Shown: piece by piece, positions 34,232 to 42,466 of the stretch
How the letters are laid out: each line of letters starts with the position of its first letter
How positions within the stretch are numbered: the first letter of the stretch is position 1
DNA from: Candidatus Methanomethylicota archaeon
GTDB lineage: Archaea; Thermoproteota; Methanomethylicia; Culexarchaeales; Culexarchaeaceae
Direction of reading: 5' to 3'
DNA length: 64,000 nucleotides
Assembly (NCBI GenBank): GCA_020833005.1
Contig: JAJHRD010000004.1
Span: 39,963 to 103,962, forward strand
Made by a program: the position numbers and the translations under genes
Notes under the pieces: model-generated
Seen by the model: the letters and a program-made list of their open reading frames with translations, nothing else
The model's database searches: none
Told to the model about the DNA's origin: nothing

Positions 34232-34906
34232 CTATTCTGGCTTTACGATTATTGGCATAGTTACGCTTCCACTATGTATTTTCATATGAAAACCAGAGAT
34301 TATCTCTAGTATTTCAGTTTCTGGGAAGAGCCCATGTTCATAAGCAGTATATTGGTATCGTACCTCAACATATGGGTTTATGATTACATGAACTGCATAG
34401 TCAATGCGTACGTATAGCTTCTTTGGAACATAATTGCAAAGACTTTCAATACTGAAAGAGAAACATAATGTGTTGGAGATTGGGAAAAACCCTACGCCAC
34501 CAAAGGAGCCAATGGCATATAGGTCAATATTGGTATCATTGATGTAAGCAAATAAGCTAACCCCTTCAATAGTAACTGCAAAGCCCTTTATCAATGGATT
34601 ATAGATTTTCTCACCTATTTTCTTAACATCAACATCCGCCAATCTAATACACTTCCTCACAGAATCATTACATTCCCAGAAAAATAGCGTGATTATTCCA
34701 AAATCCGCTTCTCCTAAGAAAGGATTACTATAGTGAATTACCGTATAGTTAGACACGTAACCTCTATACCAAATTAGGGATCCATTGAAAGATTCTAATC
34801 CAATTGGAGTTAGATATCGTGGACATGTGAAAAAGTTGTACAACAAGATTACTGCTATTATTGATATGAAGATAGATATGCACTTCTTATTAATATATTT
34901 CCTCAT
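34232..34906 (-). CDS. Membrane-anchored secreted protein, paralogue A of a duplicated pair
   Basis: About 224 residues, unknown family. MRKYINKKC is followed by one hydrophobic segment (ISIFISIIAVILLYNFF) and an exported domain with a Cys directly after the membrane segment (FTCPRYLTPIGLE). The protein at 35864-36511 is a clear paralogue: shared blocks include PIGLESFNGSLIW, HYS(x)FLGEADFG, YNPLxKGF, and IDYAVHVIINPY. The start is the ATG at 34906, because a TATA box at 34926-34935 lies 24-25 bases ahead; the frame itself extends to 35002. It contains extra Cys pairs that paralogue B lacks. No function can be given. Confidence 0.7.
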   Translation of the reverse strand: MRKYINKKCISIFISIIAVILLYNFFTCPRYLTPIGLESFNGSLIWYRGYVSNYTVIHYSNPFLGEADFGIITLFFWECNDSVRKCIRLADVDVKKIGEKIYNPLIKGFAVTIEGVSLFAYINDTNIDLYAIGSFGGVGFFPISNTLCFSFSIESLCNYVPKKLYVRIDYAVHVIINPYVEVRYQYTAYEHGLFPETEILEIISGFHMKIHSGSVTMPIIVKPE

Positions 34907-34924
34907 GGCAATCACTTTCATGAG

Positions 34925-34936
34925 GAAATATAAATC
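34925..34936 (-). promoter_or_regulatory. TATA box for paralogue A
   Basis: The minus strand reads GATTTATATTTC, centred 24-25 bases before the ATG at 34906, matching a leaderless start. Confidence 0.5.
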
Positions 34937-34955
34937 CATTAAAAATATGTTTTGT

Positions 34956-34986
34956 AAATATATATTGTCGACTAAACAAAATTGCC
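34956..34986 (-). promoter_or_regulatory. Conserved upstream element shared by the duplicated secreted-protein genes (copy 1)
   Basis: On the minus strand a CAATTTTGTTTAGTCGA block followed by CAATATATATTT. The same arrangement, CAATTTTATTTGTCGA followed by TATATATATATT, is upstream of paralogue B at 36631-36660. Either the duplication included this region or both genes retain a regulatory site. Confidence 0.4.
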
Positions 34987-35192
34987 CATCAAACACCGCC
35001 ACATATAGTGGTGTGGTTTATATAGGCATTGGAAGTATTGTTTTGTAAGCGAATATATTATGAACCCTTCCATTAAAAATTTAGCTGTCATCCTACTCAA
35101 CTAAGTTTGGTCAATAATTTTATGTAGATATGTCAATGTTGGGGGAAGCTTATTAAGCTGGCAGTGTAGATAAATAATGTTGGGTTCTGATC

Positions 35193-35690
35193 ATGAGCAT
35201 AGTTGTTCCGAAGAAGCTTCTTGAAGAGTTGAAGAGTAAGGGGTTTGATGCTGAAACACTTATTATTGACCTTTTGGCTAAGTATTTAAATTTAGACCCT
35301 AAGATTGTTGTTGATTCCCATATTGAGCTTGCTTTAAGGTATTTTGAGGAGGGCATGAACTTCATTGATAAGGATCCTGTTCAGGCTAGTGAGAAGTTGT
35401 ATAAAGCTGCTGAGGAAACTGTGAAGGCCCTTACAGTGCACTTCAACTTGAACGACATCCTCGATACTGTAGAGAAGAGGGGTAGATGGACTGCCACAGA
35501 ACTCGATAAAGCAGTTAGGAGGATTTCTCAAAAACTTGGAAGGTGGTTTATATATTCATGGGATGCCGCATGGACACTACATGTATGGGGATTCCATGAA
35601 GCAAAACTTGATTCTGAAAGCATAAAGGAGAGAGTGACGGAAATAGAGAAAATGATCACAGAAGCACGGAAAATCACAACCAAAGAATAA
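35193..35690 (+). CDS. PaREP1 family protein
   Basis: A 165-residue helical protein of the PaREP1 family, named from repeated genes in Pyrobaculum and frequent in Thermoproteota. Seen are SHIELALRYFEEGMNFIDKDPVQASEKLYKAAEETVKAL (described here only by position, about residues 42-80), then GRWTATELDKAVRR and DAAWTLHVWGFHEAKL. The core resembles HEPN-like helical bundles, but no RxxxxH ribonuclease motif is evident. These genes occur in mobile or variable regions and often near nucleotidyltransferase or toxin genes, none of which is seen here. It sits between the two secreted paralogues on the opposite strand. Confidence 0.85.
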   Translation: MSIVVPKKLLEELKSKGFDAETLIIDLLAKYLNLDPKIVVDSHIELALRYFEEGMNFIDKDPVQASEKLYKAAEETVKALTVHFNLNDILDTVEKRGRWTATELDKAVRRISQKLGRWFIYSWDAAWTLHVWGFHEAKLDSESIKERVTEIEKMITEARKITTKE

Positions 35691-35770
35691 CGGTTCAGCC
35701 CCCTCATACAAGTTCACAGCAATCGAACCTAATATCCATAAATCTAAATGGATCATGACAGCCGAACCGT
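35690..35770. repeat. Inverted repeat enclosing a nested hairpin after PaREP1
   Basis: ACGGTTC at 35690-35696 is matched by GAACCGT at 35764-35770, with a smaller ATCCAT/ATGGAT stem (35734-35739 and 35748-35753, 8-base loop) inside. It lies directly after the PaREP1 stop, in the convergent space before paralogue B. Could be a terminator, a structured RNA or remains of a mobile end. Confidence 0.35.
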
Positions 35771-35863
35771 CAACTAATAAGCCACTAAAAATAGATTTAT
35801 GTAAAAATGAAAGGAGCATGGAAAGCCAATAAACATTGTATAATTAACGTGGTGTTTAACCCA

Positions 35864-36511
35864 TTACCCTGGTATTATTATAGTTATTGGGATTGTTATG
35901 CTTCCACTATAGACTTTTACATGGAATCCAATGGTTATGTATTTGAATTCGCTATACCATATCTCGGCATATGGATTTATGATTACATGGACTGCATAAT
36001 CAATATGTGCATACAACGTTTTTGGGAGGTAATCGCGACCACTATGAATGTGATAAACGAAGAGGGATTGGGATAAATTACCGGGGAAAGATTTATAAGA
36101 AAGAAAGGAGGTGGTGGCATACCAGTCAATAGTGGTGTCATTGCGATAAGCGAATAAGTTGATTGCTTCAACCGTTATGATAAAGCCTTTTACTAATGGA
36201 TTGTATGTTTTCTCATTTATCTTCTTTACTATAACGTTTATTTCATAAATGTCTCGTGGAGTTACTGGGCTAAATATGGGTGTGGGGATGTATATGATTA
36301 ATCCGAAATCCGCCTCCCCAAGAAAACCACTATAATGGATTATTGTGCTATTAAATTTTATACCTTTAAACCAGATTAGGGATCCATTGAAAGATTCTAA
36401 TCCAATTGGTTTTATGTATTGTGGGCATGTGAAATAGTTTCCTAACAGAATAAATGCTAAGATTATTATTGAAAAAATGGTTATGTATTTCTTGTTTAAG
36501 TATTTCTTCAT
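35864..36511 (-). CDS. Membrane-anchored secreted protein, paralogue B of a duplicated pair
   Basis: About 215 residues, same layout as the protein at 34232-34906: MKKYLNKKY, one membrane segment (ITIFSIIILAFILLG), then NYFTCPQYIKPIGLESF and an exported domain ending in VYSGSITIPITI. Differences are concentrated in the middle, where the Cys-rich loop of paralogue A is replaced by a proline-rich YIPTPIFSPVTPRD. The start is ATG at 36511 with GGTG 8 bases ahead; a GTG at 36520 is in frame. Function unknown; the location suggests a surface role. Confidence 0.7.
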   Translation of the reverse strand: MKKYLNKKYITIFSIIILAFILLGNYFTCPQYIKPIGLESFNGSLIWFKGIKFNSTIIHYSGFLGEADFGLIIYIPTPIFSPVTPRDIYEINVIVKKINEKTYNPLVKGFIITVEAINLFAYRNDTTIDWYATTSFLSYKSFPGNLSQSLFVYHIHSGRDYLPKTLYAHIDYAVHVIINPYAEIWYSEFKYITIGFHVKVYSGSITIPITIIIPG

Positions 36512-36630
36512 GATGGTCACCGTATCATGGTGTGACTATGAATGTTATTAGTGGTATTTATGTATAGTAGTGAGGTTTTTCTAACCCCTTTCATTTAAGG
36601 GGCACCTCAAAAAACATTATAGAAAAACCA

Positions 36631-36660
36631 ATATATATATATCGACAAATAAAATTGTTC
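36631..36660 (-). promoter_or_regulatory. Conserved upstream element of the secreted paralogues (copy 2)
   Basis: The minus strand carries GAACAATTTTATTTGTCGA followed by a TA repeat, matching copy 1 at 34956-34986. It is about 120-150 bases ahead of the paralogue B start, further than in copy 1. Confidence 0.35.
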
Positions 36661-36666
36661 ATTGTC

Positions 36667-36693
36667 AAATTACTATCGTTTTGATAGTAATTT
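36667..36693 (-). terminator. Perfect 11-bp hairpin at the end of the hydrogenase operon
   Basis: AAATTACTATC (36667-36677), a five-base loop and GATAGTAATTT (36683-36693) form a perfect 11-base-pair stem. It abuts the stop codon of the last hydrogenase-operon gene (36694-36696), an unusual position. The likely role is transcription termination or protection of the 3' end. Confidence 0.55.
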
Positions 36694-37059
36694 TTAGATT
36701 GGCATTGGAATTGTTGGTGTTATGAGTCGTGTTAGGCTGGAGAGGATGTAGGTTATTATTAGTATGAATAGGCTTCTGGACCAGCTTGATCTGTATATGA
36801 ATTTTATGATGGATAGGTATATTATGAGTTTGAGGATGTATGAGGCTTGGAATTGGTTGAATGATGATATTATTGAGTTCATTAGCATGATCATTGTGGA
36901 GGAGGCTATGGCTAGGGGGAGGCTTTTGAGTCCGACTATTTTGGAGCTTAAGTATATGATTATGGTTAATAGGATGAAGCTTATTGTTAGATAGGGTAGG
37001 GATTGTAGGATTGATGTTGGGTTGTAATTGGTTGCAGTTGTTATGTTAAGATGTATCAT
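36694..37059 (-). CDS. Small membrane protein at the end of the hydrogenase operon
   Basis: A 121-residue hydrophobic protein with three or four membrane segments (ILQSLPYLTISFILLTIIIYL, ASSTMIMLMNSIISS, ILKLIIYLSIIKFIY, LFILIITYILSSLT). It overlaps the end of the ferredoxin subunit gene by 14 bases, so it is translationally coupled to the hydrogenase genes and is likely a subunit or assembly factor. I recognise no family; by position and size it might stand in for a HyfE- or MnhC-like small membrane subunit. Confidence 0.55.
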   Translation of the reverse strand: MIHLNITTATNYNPTSILQSLPYLTISFILLTIIIYLSSKIVGLKSLPLAIASSTMIMLMNSIISSFNQFQASYILKLIIYLSIIKFIYRSSWSRSLFILIITYILSSLTRLITPTIPMPI

Positions 37060-37618
37060 ATAGGACGTGCTTCCTTGTGTGGATATTTAGTTTGAAGCTT
37101 AGGGTTTTCCTGCAATTTGGGCATAGGTGTAGGTATTTTGGTAGATCTTCTTGGGCGTATTGTATGGCTTTAGCCTCCTTTAATCCACTCATTAACCTAT
37201 CGGTGATGCGGTTAAGTTGCTTTTCTGGTGCAAAGTAGTTTCCGCAGTTAATGCATTTTGAAAGTTCAATTGTGTTTGAAACTTTGAGTTCCGATTTATT
37301 GTTTGATGCTATTTCGAATTTAGTGGTTAAGGTTAATGCATCTTCAGGGCATACTTCGGCGCAACGCCTACAAAACACGCATTTATTCAGATTGATGTTT
37401 AGATTGCGTTTACCCTCTGCGTCCATGTATGTTAATGCACCGCTACTACATTGGCTAACGCATGCACTGCACCCAATACATTTATCTACATTGAATTCAG
37501 GCATACCGCGCAGAGTTTCTGGAACACTACTATACTTCTCAACGCCAACACCAGCAGGATACTTAATTGTGTATGGTTTACTTAGAGCTTCAATGGCTCT
37601 CTTAAATGATTTGAGCAA
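37046..37618 (-). CDS. Hydrogenase 4Fe-4S ferredoxin subunit (HycF/HyfH/NuoI-like)
   Basis: A 190-residue peripheral electron-transfer subunit. Two complete [4Fe-4S] motifs are present, DKCIGCSACVSQCSSG and NKCVFCRRCAEVCPED. The C-terminal extension adds four cysteines, CINCGNYF and HLCPNCRKT, like the rubredoxin-type zinc/iron site in HycF/HyfH of formate hydrogenlyase. It would link ferredoxin or the polyferredoxin to the small subunit. The start is TTG at 37618, just after a GGGGGTGG sequence at the end of the NuoH-like gene. Its stop overlaps the following small membrane gene. Confidence 0.88.
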   Translation of the reverse strand: MLKSFKRAIEALSKPYTIKYPAGVGVEKYSSVPETLRGMPEFNVDKCIGCSACVSQCSSGALTYMDAEGKRNLNINLNKCVFCRRCAEVCPEDALTLTTKFEIASNNKSELKVSNTIELSKCINCGNYFAPEKQLNRITDRLMSGLKEAKAIQYAQEDLPKYLHLCPNCRKTLSFKLNIHTRKHVLYDTS

Positions 37619-37619
37619 T

Positions 37620-38618
37620 TCATGCCACCCCCAAAATAAACCTGATGATTATGGAGAATATTATGGAAAATGCGGATAAAGGCCATAGGTACTTGATGGC
37701 CCATGAGATTGCTTGATCAATTCTAAATCTTGGGGCTATTGAGTGAACTATGGATATTATGAGTGTGACTATGAAGCACTCCAATAGGAAAACTATGAAG
37801 TTGAATATTTGATTGTATATGCTTGTTGGTGGCAGTATAATTCCCCCTGAAAGGAATAGGTTTACAAACAATCCAGTGAGGACTGATGTTAGAATGTATT
37901 TTGAGGATAATATTGTTGCTAGAAGTTTGCCGGAGTATTCTGTGTAGGGACCTGAAACTATCTCCACATCGGCTTCAGGTATTTCGAATGGGTTGAAGTG
38001 CAGTTTCCCAAGTACTGCAATTATGAAAACTAAGGCTGCGAAGGGGTTTAAAAGGATTATTGGATAGGATTTCAGCTGAAAACTCATGATGCCGCCAATT
38101 GATAATGAATTGGATATTATGGCTGAAGAGAATATTGATGAGAGCAATGAAACTTCAATTACAAGCATCAGCTCAGCCTCCCTCCTAGATCCAACAACAC
38201 TCCAAGGTGATGATGATGCCAAACCACCCAAAACCCAGAATAGGGATATACCAATTAAAATGTATGTTATGAATATTATGCTGAGTGGATTATCTGCAAG
38301 CAAGCTTAAGCCACCATAGGATATAAAGTATGCGGATAAAACTGCCAGGATGAGGCTTACTATTGGTGATGAAACAAATAGACCTTTACGTGCACTTCTA
38401 GGTATAATCGTCTCCTTAAACATCAATTTCAAAACATCGTATAGGGGTTGTAAAACCCTACTTGAACCTAAAAGCCCCCTCAACTCACCATGCATTGAAA
38501 GTAGTGGTCCAAGCCTATACTGACTCCTAGCATAAACCTTCCTAATCTCATAATTGAGCAAGACTCCAAGGATGAAGCATAACACTGGAATAAATATTAT
38601 TGCTAGGAGCACAACCAT
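37620..38618 (-). CDS. Hydrogenase membrane subunit, NuoH/HycD/HyfC-like
   Basis: About 332 residues with eight membrane segments. The conserved acidic loop of the NuoH family, PFEIPEADVEIVSGPYTEYSG, faces the quinone-chamber equivalent and joins the soluble arm to the proton-pumping arm. The early YGGLSLLADNPL and the YQLGPLL-like RSQYRLGPLLS are also typical. The ATG at 38618 overlaps the large-subunit stop (TGATG) and is preceded by GGAGGGGGTG, a very strong ribosome site, so I prefer it over TTG 38630. Confidence 0.9.
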   Translation of the reverse strand: MVVLLAIIFIPVLCFILGVLLNYEIRKVYARSQYRLGPLLSMHGELRGLLGSSRVLQPLYDVLKLMFKETIIPRSARKGLFVSSPIVSLILAVLSAYFISYGGLSLLADNPLSIIFITYILIGISLFWVLGGLASSSPWSVVGSRREAELMLVIEVSLLSSIFSSAIISNSLSIGGIMSFQLKSYPIILLNPFAALVFIIAVLGKLHFNPFEIPEADVEIVSGPYTEYSGKLLATILSSKYILTSVLTGLFVNLFLSGGIILPPTSIYNQIFNFIVFLLECFIVTLIISIVHSIAPRFRIDQAISWAIKYLWPLSAFSIIFSIIIRFILGVA

Positions 38619-40249
38619 CACCCCCTCCAACCCTTAAACGCGAGATTCTTAAATTCATCACCACTCAAAGTCCACTTCTCCCCCCTCTTGGAATCAACTA
38701 TCATTACACGATCTGTGCATGAGAAGCATGGGTCAACGCTGCCAATAATTATTGGTGCATCTGCAAGTCTACAACCTTTAAGCATGAATTTGAGGGCTGC
38801 AATGTTACGGTAGCTTGGAGTTCTAATTCTAACAGTGTGCGGTATATCCATACCATTCGAAATTATATAGTAGACTAGTTCACCCCTAGGAGCTTCAACC
38901 TTACTTAAAGCTTCACCTTCAGGGAATGGTTTAAGTTCTGAAGTAGCTACTGGTCCACCAACACTCTTCAACCTATCAACACATTGTAGACATATATCTA
39001 TGGATACAAGGGTTTCCTTAACTCTAACCATAACCCTTGAAAGTACATCCCCAGCCTCCTCAACCACAACATCCCAACTTATATGCCCCTCATCATAGAA
39101 TGAGTATGGGCTATCCCTCCTAACATCAATCTTCCATCCACTAGCCCTAGCAGTTGGCCCTACAGCTCCAGCCTCCCTAGCATCACTTAGAGACATGACA
39201 CCTACACCCTCAGTCCTACGCCTAACAATGCTATGTGAAGCTATATCTTCAGCTAGTTTTTTGAAATCCCTCTTAACTTCAAGCAGTTTACTTTCAACTT
39301 TACTAAGTTGCTCCTTAGTAACATCGAATCTTACGCCTCCAATACTCATGGAATCCGCATGAACCCTATTGCCCGATAGCAATTCAATGCAATCCTGTAT
39401 TGGCTCCCTAATCTTCCAAGCCCACATGAGCAAAGTTTTAAAGCCAATCAAATCCCCTGCAACACCGAGCCATAGGAGGTGACTATGTATCCTATTCAAC
39501 TCAGCCATTAAAACCCTAATATACTCAGCCCTCTCAGGGACATTTACCCCAAGAATGCGTTCCACAGCATTAACGAAAGCCAATTGATGCGGAACACTAC
39601 ATATACCACATATCCTACCAACAAGGAATAGGTCACGCCAAAAAGTCCTACTCTCAGCCAACTTCATTATTCCACGATGATTCAAACCAACCTTAATATC
39701 CACATCAACAACATCTTCACCGTCAACGAATAACTTGAAAAATCCACCTTCAAGCATTGCCGGATGATATGGACCTATGGGTAGAGTGACTTGCTTAACC
39801 CCAGCCTTAGATTCACTGGAACTCTCAACTGGGTTAGGCCACTCAAAGGGGAGGAAGATGTGTCTAGGGTCGGGGTGACCATCAAACTCAACTCCAAGGA
39901 GCTCCATAGTCTCCCTCTCAGCCCAATTAGCTTGATAAGTCAATTGTGCAACTGATGGAAACTTCACTTGTTCACCATCACCATAAGCATACAATATTAC
40001 ATGGGCATGCCTATCTATATGTTCAAGGCTGTAGATGTGCATGAGCCTAATACCATCAAAACCCATGTCTGAGGCTGTGACATGGACAATTCTAGAGCCT
40101 ATGGAAAGCATGTATTTAGCTGCATCCAGAAGCCTATTTGGACTGGTCTTAACACGTACATGCTTACCTCCACAACCATAACCAGTAATTTCAAAATCGG
40201 GTTTAAGGATATTTCCAAGCTCATTTAAAACATCATTTAAACTCTTCAT
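38618..40249 (-). CDS. Group 4 [NiFe]-hydrogenase large subunit fused to NuoC-like domain (HycE/HyfG type)
   Basis: A 543-residue catalytic subunit. Residues 1-150 are the NuoC/30-kDa domain (ends with ETMELLGVEFDGHPDPRHIF). The large-subunit domain follows, with both nickel-binding motifs intact: VGRICGICSVPHQL and VDPCFSCTDR. A 29-residue tail after the last Arg is expected to be cleaved by a maturation endopeptidase, as in HycE. It makes or consumes H2 at the membrane. The nearest characterised relatives by layout are the formate-hydrogenlyase-type group 4 enzymes, but no formate dehydrogenase gene is present. It lies 6 bases after the antiporter-like gene. Confidence 0.94.
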   Translation of the reverse strand: MKSLNDVLNELGNILKPDFEITGYGCGGKHVRVKTSPNRLLDAAKYMLSIGSRIVHVTASDMGFDGIRLMHIYSLEHIDRHAHVILYAYGDGEQVKFPSVAQLTYQANWAERETMELLGVEFDGHPDPRHIFLPFEWPNPVESSSESKAGVKQVTLPIGPYHPAMLEGGFFKLFVDGEDVVDVDIKVGLNHRGIMKLAESRTFWRDLFLVGRICGICSVPHQLAFVNAVERILGVNVPERAEYIRVLMAELNRIHSHLLWLGVAGDLIGFKTLLMWAWKIREPIQDCIELLSGNRVHADSMSIGGVRFDVTKEQLSKVESKLLEVKRDFKKLAEDIASHSIVRRRTEGVGVMSLSDAREAGAVGPTARASGWKIDVRRDSPYSFYDEGHISWDVVVEEAGDVLSRVMVRVKETLVSIDICLQCVDRLKSVGGPVATSELKPFPEGEALSKVEAPRGELVYYIISNGMDIPHTVRIRTPSYRNIAALKFMLKGCRLADAPIIIGSVDPCFSCTDRVMIVDSKRGEKWTLSGDEFKNLAFKGWRG

Positions 40250-40255
40250 CCCAGA

Positions 40256-41734
40256 TCACCATAAATCCATAAATTTAAACATAACATCATTATGGAGGGA
40301 TACTCCATAGGCTAGAAAGCCATGATACATTATACCAATTATAATTGATATTAAAGCTAAGAGGATTATGGAGGTGAACATTAAATCTGGTTTCTCCCTA
40401 AAAACGCCACTACCCCTAGCTGAAGCCACAACTATTCCGAGGAAAACACATAAAACTATTATTCCACTGAGGTATATCAAACCCTCATATATTGAGCTTG
40501 GAATACCGTAAAACTGATTGCCAGAATAAATAATTGATTCCATAACCATATGCTTACCATAATAACCTGAGAAGAATGGAAGTAAACCTGAAACGCTCAT
40601 CCCACCTAAAATGATCATGAGTGAAGTGATGGGCATGGATCTAGTTGCCATTGAAAGTTTAAGCCAATTCCTCTCATGGAAAGCCTTCACAAATAAACCT
40701 GCAGATAGGAATAGGAGTGCCTTAGCAATTGAATGTGCAAATAGGTATAATGTTGATCCAAAAATACATAGATATGCTTCATGACCACTCATGGAAACAC
40801 TTAAACCAATGGATGAACCTAGGAACCCCATACTCAAAATGCTACTGAAGGCTATAACCCTCTTAATATCCCTATCAATTATCATCCCCAACCCTCCAAG
40901 GACAATATTAATTAAACCTGAAAGGGTTATGAAAGCCCCCACATCCATTGGAATCATTGGTGAAAGTGAGTAAACGTATTTCAATATTGGGATATATGCA
41001 GACTCCGTCGCAATACCTGAAAGCATTGCACTAACTGGTGAAGGTGCTTCTGAGTAAACTAATGGGAGCCATAGGAGTGCAAGTGGAGATGTGCCAGCCT
41101 TAATTCCAAAACCTAAAAGGATTAAGTAAGAGGCCAATTTGAAATTCCAACCATAAATCCCATATCTACTCAACTTATAAACATCCAGTAGATCGAAGTG
41201 TAAACCATAATCATTGATGAGGAGGCATATCCCAATTATTATTAGAATAGACTCTAAAATCGACATGGCCAAGTACACTATAACTGAAACAACAGCTTTA
41301 CCCCTACGTTCACCATACAAAACTAGAATTGCGCTTAACGCTGTGGAGGCTTCAAGGAAGAATAACATGTAAATCAAATTGCTAGATGACACCAGCCCAA
41401 TTAGTGTCGCTAATAGAATTGGTATAATTGCAAAGTACAATCTAAATCTACCATTCAATTCAGAATCGAAATATTTGATTGAGTATAATGTTGATATTAA
41501 ACCAACAATCAATATAACCTCACACATAGCATAAATAAGGAAATCCGTAAACAATTTCGATTCCAGCTCAGCCAATCCAGCTGCTAATATTCCTGCTAAT
41601 GGTATGGCGTTAACAATTAATGATGAGAATATCAATAGTGTGGAGAGGTGTATGGAATATTTTGATTTAAATGCTGAAATTATTAGCGATGATAAGAATA
41701 GAAGTGCATATGTCAATATGAGGTTAATGCTCAC
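40256..41734 (-). CDS. Hydrogenase antiporter-like proton-channel subunit (NuoL/HyfB/MrpD family)
   Basis: About 492 residues and some 14 membrane segments. The charged residues of the proton path are kept: Glu in FFLEASTALSA, Lys in GFGIKAGTSPLALLW, His/Lys in FAHSIAKALLFLSAG and a later Lys in SGYYGKHMVME. The complex should therefore couple H2 chemistry to an ion gradient. It is the only antiporter-type subunit in the cluster, whereas Hyf has three. The frame extends to 41779, but GTG at 41734, after GGAGGGTGAG, gives a sensible start (MSINLILTYALLF) with an 11-base overlap with the upstream gene. Confidence 0.88.
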   Translation of the reverse strand: MSINLILTYALLFLSSLIISAFKSKYSIHLSTLLIFSSLIVNAIPLAGILAAGLAELESKLFTDFLIYAMCEVILIVGLISTLYSIKYFDSELNGRFRLYFAIIPILLATLIGLVSSSNLIYMLFFLEASTALSAILVLYGERRGKAVVSVIVYLAMSILESILIIIGICLLINDYGLHFDLLDVYKLSRYGIYGWNFKLASYLILLGFGIKAGTSPLALLWLPLVYSEAPSPVSAMLSGIATESAYIPILKYVYSLSPMIPMDVGAFITLSGLINIVLGGLGMIIDRDIKRVIAFSSILSMGFLGSSIGLSVSMSGHEAYLCIFGSTLYLFAHSIAKALLFLSAGLFVKAFHERNWLKLSMATRSMPITSLMIILGGMSVSGLLPFFSGYYGKHMVMESIIYSGNQFYGIPSSIYEGLIYLSGIIVLCVFLGIVVASARGSGVFREKPDLMFTSIILLALISIIIGIMYHGFLAYGVSLHNDVMFKFMDLW

Positions 41735-42017
41735 CCTTCTCACCCTCCATGAATGGTAGATTAAATATGTAGATTTCATCCATATGGATGTATGGAGGTT
41801 TAGCTAAACCACACATGAAAACTGAATCTAAATCTACATTACGTGATTGAAGCCATGGAATTAAAACTATGAACGTCAAGTAGAATATTGAAGTTGAAGC
41901 TAACTCAACTAGGAATAATGTTAGAATGATATCTGATGTTAAGGGTACAATCCAAAATCCAATGGCCAATAATCCTAACGATATTATTAGGGGGATGTAC
42001 ATGTACTTCAACTTCAT
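41724..42017 (-). CDS. Small hydrogenase-associated membrane protein
   Basis: A 97-residue protein with two or three membrane segments (YIPLIISLGLLAIGFWIV, IILTLFLVELASTSIFYL) and a soluble tail containing DLDSVFMCGLAKPP. It lies between the small subunit and the antiporter-like subunit and overlaps both neighbours (4 bases with the small subunit), so it is clearly part of the complex. The tail resembles the segment linking modules in large antiporter-like subunits. It may be a reduced HyfE- or MbhH-associated protein, but I cannot assign it firmly. Confidence 0.6.
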   Translation of the reverse strand: MKLKYMYIPLIISLGLLAIGFWIVPLTSDIILTLFLVELASTSIFYLTFIVLIPWLQSRNVDLDSVFMCGLAKPPYIHMDEIYIFNLPFMEGEKGEH

Positions 42018-42466
42018 TTAACCACCTCACACTTCTCACGTAGGATATTGATTGCCTTAACAACACCATTTATTATGGCTTCAGGTTTTGGTGGGCATCC
42101 AGATACAAAGACATCCACTGGGATAACCTTATCTGCTCCACCAAGGATGGCATAAGTTTCTCCACCCTCAACATCATTGAATATTCCACCAGAACAGGCG
42201 CAGGAGCCTATGGCGATGACGACCTTTGGGTTTGGAACTTGCATATAAACTCTCTTCATGAATGGTGCAATATGCTTTGTAACTGGACCTGTAACTATTA
42301 GTATGTCTGCATGCCTTGGAGATGTAACCAATTTAATCCCAAACCTCTCAACATCAAATCTTGGGGTTAATGCTGCAACAAGTTCAATGTCGCACCCATT
42401 ACATCCACCAGCATGTAAATGGTAAACCCATGGTGAATATGTGAACATCTTCTGTTTAAACCCCAT
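42014..42466 (-). CDS. [NiFe]-hydrogenase small subunit (NuoB/HycG-like)
   Basis: A 150-residue subunit that holds the [4Fe-4S] cluster nearest the NiFe site. The four cysteines are visible in AGGCNGCDIEL (two), IGSCACSGG and VSGCPPKPEA, the NuoB/group 4 pattern. It passes electrons from the ferredoxin subunit to the large subunit. First hydrogenase gene in the operon, starting directly at the stop of the hdrB gene with no space. Confidence 0.93.
   Translation of the reverse strand: MGFKQKMFTYSPWVYHLHAGGCNGCDIELVAALTPRFDVERFGIKLVTSPRHADILIVTGPVTKHIAPFMKRVYMQVPNPKVVIAIGSCACSGGIFNDVEGGETYAILGGADKVIPVDVFVSGCPPKPEAIINGVVKAINILREKCEVVK

Noticed and set aside
35690..35770. tRNA-like fold: 7-base outer stem and a GGTTCGATTGC sequence on the minus strand
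   Set aside because: The arms do not form a D-arm, anticodon arm and T-arm in the correct spacing, so I do not call a tRNA.
36764..36994. Plus-strand open frame of 76 codons
   Set aside because: Lies opposite the 121-residue membrane protein that is coupled to the hydrogenase operon; its Met-rich composition is the mirror of that gene.
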